From: an uncultured SAR86 cluster bacterium
GTDB taxonomy: Bacteria > Pseudomonadota > Gammaproteobacteria > Magnimaribacterales > D2472
DNA: 58,021 bases
Direction: 5' to 3'
Assembly: GCA_902513515.1 (NCBI GenBank)
Contig: CABXNE010000005.1
Coordinates: forward strand, 1 to 58,021
The notes under the pieces are model-generated. The model searched no databases. It saw only the letters and a program-made list of their open reading frames with translations, and was not told the DNA's origin. Positions 15,299 to 24,356 of the stretch are shown here, in pieces; position 1 is the stretch's first letter; each line of letters starts with the position of its first letter. Made by a program: the position numbers and the translations under genes.

Positions 15299-18044
15299 TT
15301 AACTTCTCCTCAAGTCTATCAACAAACTGAGATTCTATTTTAGACTCAATGCTAAGATACCAAATCTTTGAATTTTTAAAATGTTTACATTTAGCAGCAT
15401 CTTTTTCAGTCATTAAAATAGGAAGATGATCAAGATAATATAAGTCCCTTTTATTATATTTATGATGATCAGGAAATGGATTTTTATCAAACTCAAAACC
15501 TAGCCTTAGTAATAAATCAAAAAACCTATTCGGATTACCAACTCCTGCAATTGCATGGACTTGATTATGCATAGGCCACTTATCTACTGAGTACTCTTTG
15601 CCTGAATTTAAGTGAATAAACTTAGCGGGACTCAGAGTCATTAAAATTTCATCTCCTTCGGTTGGGCCGCCATTGTTAACAATAAAATCAACTTCGGAGA
15701 GTCTAGACTTGGGCTCCCTGAGTGGGCCTGCAGGAAATGCTAAGCCATTTCCTAGTCTTCTAGCGCCATCAATTACAGCAATTTCAACATCCCTACCCAT
15801 TGCATAATGCTGAAGACCATCATCTGAAATAATTACATCCACATCATGTTTTTCTTGCAGTTTTCTTGCAGCCCTAGATCTATTCTTATCGATAAAAAAT
15901 GGGACATTTAATTTAGCTAAAATTTGAGCTTCATCACCCGTTTGTTTATAGGTAGTTTCAGGGGTAACTTCAAGTGTTCCAGAATACTTACCACCATACC
16001 CCCTGCTTACTAATCCAGGTTTAAAGCCACGTTTAGCTAGTTCATTTGCAATAAATTTAACCAAAGGGGTTTTGCCGGTTCCGCCCATTGAAATATTACC
16101 AACAACAATAATAGGTTTAGGCGAACTCCAAACTTTTTTAGGGTTCCTTATATAAGAATTCCTTCGTGCCTTAACTAACGATGAAAATAAAAAAGTAAGG
16201 GGAGCCAAAATATACAACCAAAAGCTTTTGTTATACCAGGCATCAATTAGATACCCTTGCTGAGATGGCTCTTCGGTAAATGTTGGAAGGTACTCCTTGC
16301 CAACAGATTTCTTTGATGGCTTTTTGGGATCGCCAGAATCATTAAATTTATTTTGATATAGACTCTTGTAGATACCATCTTTGTCTAATAACTCATTATG
16401 AGTTCCTGACTCGGCAACTGAACCATTATCTAAAACTAAAATTTTGTCTGCATTTTCAATAGTTGAAAGTCTATGAGCAATAACAATGGTTGTTCTATTA
16501 TTTATTAATTGTTCTATTGCCTCTTGTACAATTAATTCAGATTCATTGTCTAGTGCTGAAGTGGCTTCATCTAAGATGATAATTGGTGAATCTTTATAAA
16601 AAGCTCTAGCTATTGCTATTCTTTGTCGTTGACCGCCAGATAACAAGACACCATCATCACCTATTTCAGATTTAAAGCCTTCTGGCAGCCTTGAAATAAA
16701 CTCATTGCAACCAGATATTTCAGCTGCCTCTTTTAATTTCGCTTGATCAATGTCGTTATCACCGTAGGCAATATTTTTTTCAATCGTGTCATTAAATAAA
16801 GTTGGAGATTGATTGACTATTGAGATAGATTTTCGGAGATGGGACAACTGATAATCTAATATACTTACATCATCTATGTAGATTGTTCCCGAGTAATCAG
16901 AATAAAATCTTGAAATCAAATTAGCAATTGTCGATTTCCCTGATCCAGATTTTCCAACAATAGCAATTGTTTCATTTTGAATAATTTCAAAATTTAAATT
17001 ATCTAGGACAGATTCTTTGGAATTATATGCAAAAGAAACATCTGAAAACCTAATATTTCCTATAATATCTGAGTCTAACTCGCCTGTGTCATCTTCTTCT
17101 TTTGCGTCCAATTGGTCAAAAATTTCTACAGCTGCTGCTAACCCTTTTTGAATTACGGCATTAATATTTGAAAGTTGCCTAATCGGTTTTGCCATTAATC
17201 CCGCTGCGGTTATAAAAGCAACAAAATCTTCAGCACTTAGCTCTATACCAAGTTGTGAGCCCAATGCAAAATAAGCAACGATAGATAATGAAACTGAAAC
17301 TAGAAGCTGGATAATAGGTGTTGCCAAATTACTGGTTGCTTCAAGTTTTAAATTTTGATTTTTATTTGAAGCATTGGCAGCGAGGAATCTATCTTTTTCA
17401 TATTTTTCAGCATTAAATGATTTAATTTCTAGATTTCCATCAACTGCCTCAGATGCAAGATGGGTTACATCTCCCATGGCTGTTTGGATTGTTTTCGCCA
17501 ACTTTCTTAATCGTCGACCAGCAACATAGACTATTAATGCTATAAATGGGGTGGTGATTAACAAGAGCAGTGTTAACTTCCAGTTTAGAGTAAGCATATA
17601 GGCTAGTAAGCCGACAAGAAGAAACCCTTCTCTTACGAAAGTCTTAATAGCGTTTGAGGCAGCTCCTGAAACTTGTGTAGTGGTAAAAGTAATTCTATTA
17701 ATCAGTTGGCCTGATTGATTTTGATCAAAGAAATTCTTAGGAAGGTTAATCAGTTTTGAGAACAGTTCAGATCTAAGGTCATGAACAATGCCAAACCCAA
17801 CCCTAGACATAAAATAGTTACCCACAAAAAAGCCTGCACCTCTTCCCAGTGCAATAAAAATTAATGCTAGGACAAGATATATGCTGAAATCATCTTGATC
17901 AGAATTGATATATTCAATAATTCTTCTAATCCATTCAACAGCAGCAATATCTGCTGATGCAAAAAGAATAAAACCAAAGATACTTAAGATAAATGAAAAT
18001 TTAAATCTAAAGGTATACGAAAATAGTCTCTTTAAGGGATTCAT
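15288..18044 (-). CDS. MsbA-LpxK fusion: lipid A flippase and lipid A 4'-kinase
   Basis: 918 aa in one uninterrupted frame. The first about 575 residues are a complete MsbA-type ABC exporter: six membrane helices, Walker A VGKSGSGKSTIANL, signature LSGGQRQRIAIARAF, Walker B IIILDEATSAL and the H-loop IVIAHRL. A linker (DSGDPKKPSKKSVGK) leads into a full LpxK from about residue 600: a single N-terminal helix (WLYILAPLTFLFSSL), its own P-loop VVGNISMGGTGKTPLVKF, SRGYGGKYSG and SDDGLQHYAMGRDVEI. MsbA flips lipid A core across the inner membrane; LpxK adds the 4'-phosphate on the cytoplasmic face. The two are normally separate adjacent genes, so fusion would tether the kinase to the flippase. Confidence 0.95.
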   Translation of the reverse strand: MNPLKRLFSYTFRFKFSFILSIFGFILFASADIAAVEWIRRIIEYINSDQDDFSIYLVLALIFIALGRGAGFFVGNYFMSRVGFGIVHDLRSELFSKLINLPKNFFDQNQSGQLINRITFTTTQVSGAASNAIKTFVREGFLLVGLLAYMLTLNWKLTLLLLITTPFIALIVYVAGRRLRKLAKTIQTAMGDVTHLASEAVDGNLEIKSFNAEKYEKDRFLAANASNKNQNLKLEATSNLATPIIQLLVSVSLSIVAYFALGSQLGIELSAEDFVAFITAAGLMAKPIRQLSNINAVIQKGLAAAVEIFDQLDAKEEDDTGELDSDIIGNIRFSDVSFAYNSKESVLDNLNFEIIQNETIAIVGKSGSGKSTIANLISRFYSDYSGTIYIDDVSILDYQLSHLRKSISIVNQSPTLFNDTIEKNIAYGDNDIDQAKLKEAAEISGCNEFISRLPEGFKSEIGDDGVLLSGGQRQRIAIARAFYKDSPIIILDEATSALDNESELIVQEAIEQLINNRTTIVIAHRLSTIENADKILVLDNGSVAESGTHNELLDKDGIYKSLYQNKFNDSGDPKKPSKKSVGKEYLPTFTEEPSQQGYLIDAWYNKSFWLYILAPLTFLFSSLVKARRNSYIRNPKKVWSSPKPIIVVGNISMGGTGKTPLVKFIANELAKRGFKPGLVSRGYGGKYSGTLEVTPETTYKQTGDEAQILAKLNVPFFIDKNRSRAARKLQEKHDVDVIISDDGLQHYAMGRDVEIAVIDGARRLGNGLAFPAGPLREPKSRLSEVDFIVNNGGPTEGDEILMTLSPAKFIHLNSGKEYSVDKWPMHNQVHAIAGVGNPNRFFDLLLRLGFEFDKNPFPDHHKYNKRDLYYLDHLPILMTEKDAAKCKHFKNSKIWYLSIESKIESQFVDRLEEKLNDR

Positions 18045-18046
18045 GA

Positions 18047-18451
18047 CTAATCAGTATAAGTTTTAATCTGTATGTTTTGAAATCCCAATTGTTGCAGACC
18101 ATCCATTAAGCTTATGACCCACTGATGATAGGCTTTGCTTTCTATAGAGAGAACAACAACTTCTGATTTAGAAAAGGATGCAGCAACTCCAGCCATTAAT
18201 TTATCAATCTCTGTCATAGAAAATTCTTGATTATTAATTATGAGCACCCCAGATTCTAATAAAATAATATTTTGAGAGTTATTTGATAGAGCTGATGTAA
18301 ATGATTTAGATTCAGGAAGGTCTAAAGTTAGATATTGGTTAGTTTCTATTTTTGATGTAACAACAAAAAAAATTACAAGAAGAAAAACAATATCTATCAA
18401 GGGAGTAATTTCGATTGAAAGAGCTCTTTCTTTATTATTATAAAATTTCAT
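18047..18451 (-). CDS. exbD: ExbD/TolR-family biopolymer transport protein
   Basis: 134 aa. A single N-terminal membrane helix, [20 protein letters not shown] (about 16-35), carries the proton-relay Asp, followed by a small periplasmic domain. It pairs with the ExbB-like protein upstream (4-bp overlap) as a proton-driven motor. Position just before msbA is the usual gammaproteobacterial cluster, where this pair is often named exbBD but is not next to tonB. It could energise TonB-dependent receptors such as the one at the end of the window. Confidence 0.92.
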   Translation of the reverse strand: MKFYNNKERALSIEITPLIDIVFLLVIFFVVTSKIETNQYLTLDLPESKSFTSALSNNSQNIILLESGVLIINNQEFSMTEIDKLMAGVAASFSKSEVVVLSIESKAYHQWVISLMDGLQQLGFQNIQIKTYTD

Positions 18452-19050
18452 TTTTTATATAGAAAATCTAAAAAAATTGACGTATTAGCTTGCAAGATTG
18501 ACATCAAAATTACAGTTTTTTGTTCAAAATACCTATAAAAAACAATAGCTGGTACTGCAATAATTAACCCAAAAGCAGTTGTGATTAAAGCTTCTGAAAT
18601 TCCGGCTGCAAGCAAATCTGTATTTGCAGAGCCATTTACGTCAATGTTACTAAAAACCGTTATCATCCCAACAACAGTTCCTAAAAGTCCCAGCAAAGGA
18701 CTAATGCTTGCTATTGTGCTCAGCATCGATAAATTTCGTTCAAGTAGTAATTTAATCTCTGAAGCTTTCTCTTCGGCTTTTGTCTCAACAAACTCTCTTG
18801 AATTCAATCGGTATTGATAGCAATGCTGTAGTAAATCACCTAATTGTGATGTAGCTGCAATTTCTTGCTGATTTTGAGTGTGAAAAGAATCTTTTTGAAT
18901 TAAATTTTGTGCCTGTCTTAATAATCCTTTTGGTGCAACCAACCTCCTCTGCAAAAACCAAAGTCTCTCAAGCACTATTGAAATTAGTAAGATAGAACAA
19001 ACAAGCAAAGGCCATATAAACCATCCACCAGATATTAATAAATTATTCAT
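18448..19050 (-). CDS. exbB: MotA/TolQ/ExbB-family proton channel protein
   Basis: 200 aa with three membrane segments: about 12-30, about 110-135 ([20 protein letters not shown]) and about 150-172 ([20 protein letters not shown]). These last two are the most conserved parts of ExbB/TolQ. The large cytoplasmic loop lies between segments one and two. It overlaps exbD by 4 bp and lies 1 bp after lolD. Confidence 0.93.
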   Translation of the reverse strand: MNNLLISGGWFIWPLLVCSILLISIVLERLWFLQRRLVAPKGLLRQAQNLIQKDSFHTQNQQEIAATSQLGDLLQHCYQYRLNSREFVETKAEEKASEIKLLLERNLSMLSTIASISPLLGLLGTVVGMITVFSNIDVNGSANTDLLAAGISEALITTAFGLIIAVPAIVFYRYFEQKTVILMSILQANTSIFLDFLYKK

Positions 19051-19051
19051 T

Positions 19052-19729
19052 TTATGCTGACTTTAAATCTCCATTCTCAATGCGAAATACTTTATCCAGT
19101 TTAGCAGCATAATTTAAGTCATGAGTTGCGACCACAATACCTATATTATGATTTTGAGCTAATTTAATAGTTAAGTTTTGAATTACTTCAGCATTCTCAT
19201 GATCTAAGTTACCGGTTGGCTCATCCATTAATACAAACTTTGGCTCATGCACCACCGCTCTCGCAATAGCAACACGTTGTCGCTCACCCCCTGAAAGCAT
19301 ATATGGGTACTTATCTTGTAATGCAGCAATTCCAAGCTCATCAAGAATCTGTATGATTTGTTTAGAGTTTTCATCAACTTTCTTATCATTGGCAATCTTA
19401 AAAACTAGATTACAATTTTCAAATACGGTTAGATCATCTAACAAGTAATGAAATTGGTATGCATAGCCAAATAAATTACCTCTCATAGAATTAAAATTCT
19501 TTGCATTATTGGATAATAGATTGATGTCATTGAAATAAATATTGCCCTGGTCAGGCATCTCCAACCCAGCAAGAATTTGCAAAAGTGTTGTTTTGCCACT
19601 TCCAGAATAGCCAATAATCCCAATTGAATCGCCCTCGGAAATAGAAAATGAGATATTTGATAAGACCTCCGTTTTATGATCTCCCGATTGATAAGTTTTA
19701 CTAATATTTGAGGCTGTAAGTTTATTCAT
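19052..19729 (-). CDS. lolD: Lipoprotein-releasing ABC transporter ATP-binding protein
   Basis: 225 aa. Walker [19 protein letters not shown] (about 38-55), Q-loop region [17 protein letters not shown], signature [15 protein letters not shown], Walker [13 protein letters not shown] and H-loop VVATHDL are all present. The sequence type and the overlap with a LolC/E permease (8 bp) assign it to LolD, which powers release of outer-membrane lipoproteins from the inner membrane to LolA. Confidence 0.94.
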   Translation of the reverse strand: MNKLTASNISKTYQSGDHKTEVLSNISFSISEGDSIGIIGYSGSGKTTLLQILAGLEMPDQGNIYFNDINLLSNNAKNFNSMRGNLFGYAYQFHYLLDDLTVFENCNLVFKIANDKKVDENSKQIIQILDELGIAALQDKYPYMLSGGERQRVAIARAVVHEPKFVLMDEPTGNLDHENAEVIQNLTIKLAQNHNIGIVVATHDLNYAAKLDKVFRIENGDLKSA

Positions 19730-20960
19730 GGCGTAAAATAGTTACAGGCTTCAACTTAGCTGCTCTAGCTGCTGGAAAATATGAAAATATTAAACTCATT
19801 GCAAGAACAGAAAGGCATATATATATAAGTTGAGTTAATCTAAATTCATATGGAAAATAATTAATGAAGTAACTGTCCATCAAACTTCTATTACTAAAAT
19901 TTTCTATAATATTAATGAGCTGATCTATATTAGGGGTTACTGCAATCCCTATCAATAAACCAATAAATGTGCCTAAAAATCCAATAATTAAACCTAAGTT
20001 TAAAAAAATAAATGTAAGTTGAATTTTTGAACAGCCCATAGTTTTTAAGATCGCAATCTCTTTTTCCTTGGTTTTAACTGTCATTACGATGGTTGAGAGG
20101 ATATTAAAGGCGGCCACTGTGATAATTAAAAAGAGCATAAGACTTATTAATCTTTTTTCTAATTTAATGGCTTGAAATAATGTTCCATGAGTCTGTTGCC
20201 AAGAAGTAAAATAATAATAATCTTCATTTAGAAATGGTTGAGCCAGCAAATTAAAACCGAGTGAATTAGCGGCAAATAAATCATTGGTTTTAACTCTGAT
20301 GCCTTGGGTAGCATTTTTTGGAAGGTTTAAAATGTTAGCTGCTAAATCATGATGAATTAAAACAAGGGATTGATCTAATTCAGCTTTAAGTTCAAATATG
20401 CCAACAATCTCTAAAGAAATAGTCCTTGGAAAAGTTCCTATAATTGAAGAACGTAAATTAGTTGTTGTGATATTGACCTTATCTCCAAGCTCTACTCCTA
20501 GGTACCTAGCTAACCAAGAACCTACAATCACTCCTTTATTTGGAGAAATATTATCCAATGACCCACTAGTCATATACTGCGGAAGAATAGACATGGAACC
20601 TTCTAACTCAGGCTTAATTCCTGTAACAAAAATGCCTCTTGATCTATTTATGGCGCTCATTAATCCCTGAGTTTCGATATAAGGACTCGCACTGATAACA
20701 TTTTCTGCGGTGCTTATTTTAGAAATCAATTCCTCGTAATTATCAAGATTTTCATTAGATCGAATAATCAATTGAGGAACTACGCCAAGAACTCTGGTTT
20801 GCAATTCTTTTTCAAAACCATTCATGACAGATAAGACGATAACTAATGCAGCGACACCAAGTGAAAGCCCAGCAGTAGCCATCAAAGAAGTGAAGGATGC
20901 AAATGCACCCTTCTTTGATCGAAAATACTTGTAGCCCAAGTAAATAGGCAATGAGTTCAT
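19722..20960 (-). CDS. Lipoprotein-releasing ABC permease (single LolC/E-type)
   Basis: 412 aa. N-terminal helix after YLGYKYFRSKKGAFASFTSL, a large periplasmic domain (about 45-270), then three C-terminal helices; GLSLGVAALVIVLSVMNGFE and KEKEIAILKTMGCSKIQLTF are LolC/LolE signatures. E. coli has separate lolC and lolE around lolD, but here only one permease gene is present, so a homodimeric or LolF-like transporter is likely unless a second copy lies elsewhere. The gene starts 5 bp after the aldehyde dehydrogenase stop. Confidence 0.9.
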   Translation of the reverse strand: MNSLPIYLGYKYFRSKKGAFASFTSLMATAGLSLGVAALVIVLSVMNGFEKELQTRVLGVVPQLIIRSNENLDNYEELISKISTAENVISASPYIETQGLMSAINRSRGIFVTGIKPELEGSMSILPQYMTSGSLDNISPNKGVIVGSWLARYLGVELGDKVNITTTNLRSSIIGTFPRTISLEIVGIFELKAELDQSLVLIHHDLAANILNLPKNATQGIRVKTNDLFAANSLGFNLLAQPFLNEDYYYFTSWQQTHGTLFQAIKLEKRLISLMLFLIITVAAFNILSTIVMTVKTKEKEIAILKTMGCSKIQLTFIFLNLGLIIGFLGTFIGLLIGIAVTPNIDQLINIIENFSNRSLMDSYFINYFPYEFRLTQLIYICLSVLAMSLIFSYFPAARAAKLKPVTILRHE

Positions 20961-20965
20961 AGCAC

Positions 20966-22387
20966 TTAGGTTATCTGCTTGAGAACCTTTTCAATATCAC
21001 CCTTATATGGGGGACGGATTGCAGATAATAATTTGTCGAACCTTGAACCAACTTGCTTATAAACAGCTTTTGCATTACTGAAAGTCTTAAAACCTTCTTC
21101 ACCATGATAGCTTCCTATTCCAGATGGTCCAACGCCACCAAAAGGAAGATCTTCTTGCTGTATATGACCCAATACATCATTAACAGTAACGCCACCTGAT
21201 GAAGTCCTTGTAAGAACATGCTCTTCTTCATTTTTATTCGATCCAAAATAATATAAACCTAAAGGCTTATCATTTTTATTTACATAGGAGATGGTTTCAT
21301 CAATCTCAGTAAACTCTTTGATTGGTAGTAAGGGGCCAAAGATCTCCTCTTTCATAATATCCATATCATCTGTAGGATTCATAACAAGTGTTGGAGGAAT
21401 TTTGAATGCTTCTTGTTGAGAAAAATCTTCATTAGCAGGATTTATCTCATCTATAACAGCTCCCTTTTCTTTTGCATCATTTAGTAAACCCTGCAATCTA
21501 TCAAAATGTTTTTGATTAACAACAGATGTGTAATCATCGTTATGTTTTAAGTCTGGATAAAAATCTGCAACTGCATCTTTCATGCCAGATACAAGCTCAT
21601 CTTTCTTTTCTGAATGAACCATTACATAATCTGGGGCAAGACAGATCTGTCCTGCATTCATTGTTTTACCAAGCATTATTCTTTTAGCTGCAGTGACACT
21701 ATCAGCAGTATTGCTAACTATAACTGGAGATTTGCCGCCAAGCTCAAGAGTAACTGGGACCAAATTTTCTGCGGCAGCTCTCATAATGTGCTTAGCAACA
21801 GCGCCACTTCCAGTGTATAAAAGATGATCAAACTTTTGTTGAGTAAAAGTTGATCCTACTTCTGGGCCACCCAATATAGTTGCAAATTCCTCTTCGTCAA
21901 AAGCAGCATCACAAAGATCTTTTAATAAAGCTGAAGTTTGCTCAGTATACTCACTTGGCTTATGCATAATCTGATTACCAGCTGCAAAAATTGAAGCTGC
22001 CGGAGAAAAAGTTAGAAATATAGGGAAATTCCATGGAGAAATCATTCCGACTGTACCTAATGGCTCATAATCCACCGAAGCCTTTGCACCCAAGAAACCT
22101 AATGGGAAGTTTGGTTTTCTTTTTGAACCTGCCATCCATTTCTTTAGATTTTTCTTTGCATACTCAATACTTGGAATAATTGTATAAACATCCGTGGCCA
22201 TAGATTGATTTTTCGATCTAACACCAAAATCATCATTCAATGCATCTACTATCTTGTAACGATTCTCCATGATCAATGTTTTCATGCGATCCAATCGATC
22301 AATTCTTAAATCATATGATGGTGGGCCATTTTTAATAAAATAAGCTCTTTGTTTATTTAGAATATCTTTCATTTGTTGATCTTCCAT
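20966..22387 (-). CDS. Aldehyde dehydrogenase (coniferyl-aldehyde dehydrogenase type)
   Basis: 473 aa from the ATG at 22387, which has AAGGGG just upstream; a longer frame from 22456 adds 23 residues with no family support. The catalytic Cys is in MNAGQICLAPDYVMVH and the NAD-site Glu in VTLELGGKSPVIVSN. SPWNFPIFLTFSPAASIFAAGNQIMHKPSE and GGVTVNDV are class-3-like features of the coniferyl-aldehyde dehydrogenase group. The enzyme oxidises aliphatic or aromatic aldehydes to acids with NAD(P)+. It is followed 72 bp upstream by the dienoyl-CoA reductase, suggesting a lipid or aldehyde catabolic pair. Confidence 0.9.
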   Translation of the reverse strand: MEDQQMKDILNKQRAYFIKNGPPSYDLRIDRLDRMKTLIMENRYKIVDALNDDFGVRSKNQSMATDVYTIIPSIEYAKKNLKKWMAGSKRKPNFPLGFLGAKASVDYEPLGTVGMISPWNFPIFLTFSPAASIFAAGNQIMHKPSEYTEQTSALLKDLCDAAFDEEEFATILGGPEVGSTFTQQKFDHLLYTGSGAVAKHIMRAAAENLVPVTLELGGKSPVIVSNTADSVTAAKRIMLGKTMNAGQICLAPDYVMVHSEKKDELVSGMKDAVADFYPDLKHNDDYTSVVNQKHFDRLQGLLNDAKEKGAVIDEINPANEDFSQQEAFKIPPTLVMNPTDDMDIMKEEIFGPLLPIKEFTEIDETISYVNKNDKPLGLYYFGSNKNEEEHVLTRTSSGGVTVNDVLGHIQQEDLPFGGVGPSGIGSYHGEEGFKTFSNAKAVYKQVGSRFDKLLSAIRPPYKGDIEKVLKQIT

Positions 22388-22459
22388 TTTTACCCCTTTT
22401 TTTAAATTTAATATGTTTAGTCTATCAGTTAAAGAAAACTCTAAGCTAAGTAACAATCA

Positions 22460-23338
22460 TTAGGTTGATCTTTTCTGTTTATCTGAATCATTTGTTTTTT
22501 TAATCATGCTTCTAATTTCAGACCAATCATCTTCTGACATTTTTGAAAGTTGCGAGAATGTTCCTCCGCCCGAAAGGTACTGAGCGCCATCAAGTGCAAT
22601 TGTTTGTCCAGTTAAATATTCACATCCATCAGCCATTAAAAAAGTTGCTAAATTTTGCAACTCACTCATTTGGCCAACTCTACCCATTGGAATGGTGCTC
22701 ATTGAGCCCGAATCATCGAGATCCCCCTTTGGGCTAAGTCTAGCCCATGCGCCTTCAGTGGGAAATGGCCCTGGGGCAATGGCATTTATTCTTATTCCAT
22801 ATGGGCCCCATTCAACCGCTAGAGATTTTGTCATTGTATTAAGCGCAGATTTAGACATAGCTGAGGGCACAACAAATGGAGAGCCCGTCCAAACCCAGGT
22901 AGCAAGAATAGAAATAATAGATCCTTTTATTTTTTGCTCAAGCCATTTCTTTCCTACAGCATTAGTTACATAAAATGTTCCATGAAAAACAATATTTGCT
23001 ATTGCATCAAAACCTCTTGCGGACAAATCTTTTGTTGGAGAAATAAAGTTACCTGCAGCATTATTAACTAGTCCATGAAGTGGCCCTTCTTGAAAAATTG
23101 AATCTATAAAATCTTCCACATCTTGAGGAGAACGAATATCCAGCGGTTGATAACGAACATTTGCTCCATATTTATCTTTAAATTCTGCTGCTGTATCAGC
23201 GAGTACGCTTTCCCTCCTTCCGCATATTACCAAGTCAGCTCCATGCTGGACATAATGCTCTGACATCTCTTTACCTAAGCCAGTGCCTCCCCCAGTAACT
23301 AATATTTTCTTTCCTTTTAGAATATTTTCTTTAAACAT
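22460..23338 (-). CDS. 2,4-dienoyl-CoA reductase, DECR (mitochondrial) type
   Basis: 292 aa. An SDR with ILVTGGGTGLGKEMSEHYVQ (about 12-31) and NNAAGNFISPTKDLSARGF. The usual YxxxK is changed: VVPSAMSKSALNTMTKS has Ser at the Tyr position. Human DECR1 has the same VVPSAxxKA context and a similar C-terminus (LSGGGTFSQLSKMSEDDW here), so the Ser is a family trait, not damage. It reduces 2,4-dienoyl-CoA from unsaturated fatty acids with NADPH to a 3-enoyl-CoA. E. coli uses the unrelated iron-sulfur flavoenzyme FadH for this step. It fits the acyl-CoA dehydrogenase/ETF genes of the window. Confidence 0.88.
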   Translation of the reverse strand: MFKENILKGKKILVTGGGTGLGKEMSEHYVQHGADLVICGRRESVLADTAAEFKDKYGANVRYQPLDIRSPQDVEDFIDSIFQEGPLHGLVNNAAGNFISPTKDLSARGFDAIANIVFHGTFYVTNAVGKKWLEQKIKGSIISILATWVWTGSPFVVPSAMSKSALNTMTKSLAVEWGPYGIRINAIAPGPFPTEGAWARLSPKGDLDDSGSMSTIPMGRVGQMSELQNLATFLMADGCEYLTGQTIALDGAQYLSGGGTFSQLSKMSEDDWSEIRSMIKKTNDSDKQKRST

Positions 23339-23348
23339 TTAGATCCTT

Positions 23349-24356
23349 TTATTCATTAGTAATATCTATAATAGCTTGAACCCACGCATCTGAAAAATTT
23401 AATGATGGTACGTAATCTAAGGTTTGACCCCCAGCCTTGGTAAAAAGTTCTTTATATTCATCGCCAATCTCAATAACAGTTTCGAGACAATCAGCAGTAA
23501 ATGCTGGCGAAAAAATAAGCACTTTTTTAATACCCATTTTAGGGTAATTTGATAAAACAATATCAGAAAAGGGTTCTAGCCAATTATTTGTTAATCGTGA
23601 CTGAAATGTAACCTCATAATCATCTCTCTTAAGAGATAGTTTTTCAGCTATTAGTTTAGAGGTTTGATAAACTGCTGCTTTATAACAGTACAGATTCTCT
23701 TCATTAATTTCATGCTCACAATTCTTTCCATTGCATTGATGATCCTGATATACCTTATCTACTTGAGAGTTTGGTAGACCGTGATAGCTGAAAACTACCT
23801 TATCATAAGCATCAAGATTAAAGTTTTTTGCAGTATCTACCCATGCATGTATGAATGATGGATGGTCATAATATTGAGATATAAACTTAAATGAAGGAAT
23901 AACCCAGTTTTTTGAGAGCCTTTTAGTTACTTCTTTAAACACACTACCAGAGGTTGCTGAAGCATAATGAGGAAAAAGCGGCAAGACAACTAATTCAGAT
24001 GGATTGGTTTCTTCAATACGATCTAATACTTGTTGAATACTTGGGTTTTGATATCGCATTGCATAATAAACATTATATTTTTCTTGTTTTTGATTTAATT
24101 TAATTGTTAATTCTTCTGTATTTTTCAGTATTGGGGAAACTCCTCCTGAAAGATTCCAAAGTTTTTTATAGATCTTGCTTGAACTAAATGATCTAAATGG
24201 ACAAATAATTAAAGTTACAAGCACGAATCTCAGCATGTATGGAATATCAATAACTCTTCCATCCATTAAAAATTCTCTTAAATACTTAAAAACATTTAAG
24301 TACGAGGGGGAATTTGGTGTTCCTAAATTAATTAGTAATAACGCTGGTTTGTTCAT
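23349..24356 (-). CDS. hemH: Ferrochelatase
   Basis: 335 aa. NLGTPNSPSYLNVFKYLREF near the N-terminus, YAMRYQNPSIQQVLDRIEE, LPLFPHYASATSGSVF and VFSYHGLPNSQVDKV (metal-binding His) identify HemH, which inserts Fe2+ into protoporphyrin IX. LDYVPSLNFSDAWVQAI at the C-terminus completes the fold. It overlaps the MFS gene by 29 bp upstream and ends 10 bp before the dienoyl-CoA reductase. Confidence 0.95.
   Translation of the reverse strand: MNKPALLLINLGTPNSPSYLNVFKYLREFLMDGRVIDIPYMLRFVLVTLIICPFRSFSSSKIYKKLWNLSGGVSPILKNTEELTIKLNQKQEKYNVYYAMRYQNPSIQQVLDRIEETNPSELVVLPLFPHYASATSGSVFKEVTKRLSKNWVIPSFKFISQYYDHPSFIHAWVDTAKNFNLDAYDKVVFSYHGLPNSQVDKVYQDHQCNGKNCEHEINEENLYCYKAAVYQTSKLIAEKLSLKRDDYEVTFQSRLTNNWLEPFSDIVLSNYPKMGIKKVLIFSPAFTADCLETVIEIGDEYKELFTKAGGQTLDYVPSLNFSDAWVQAIIDITNE

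Noticed and set aside
22388-22456. N-terminal extension of the aldehyde dehydrogenase
   Set aside because: The 23 extra residues are unlike the family, and AAGGGG sits properly before the ATG at 22387.
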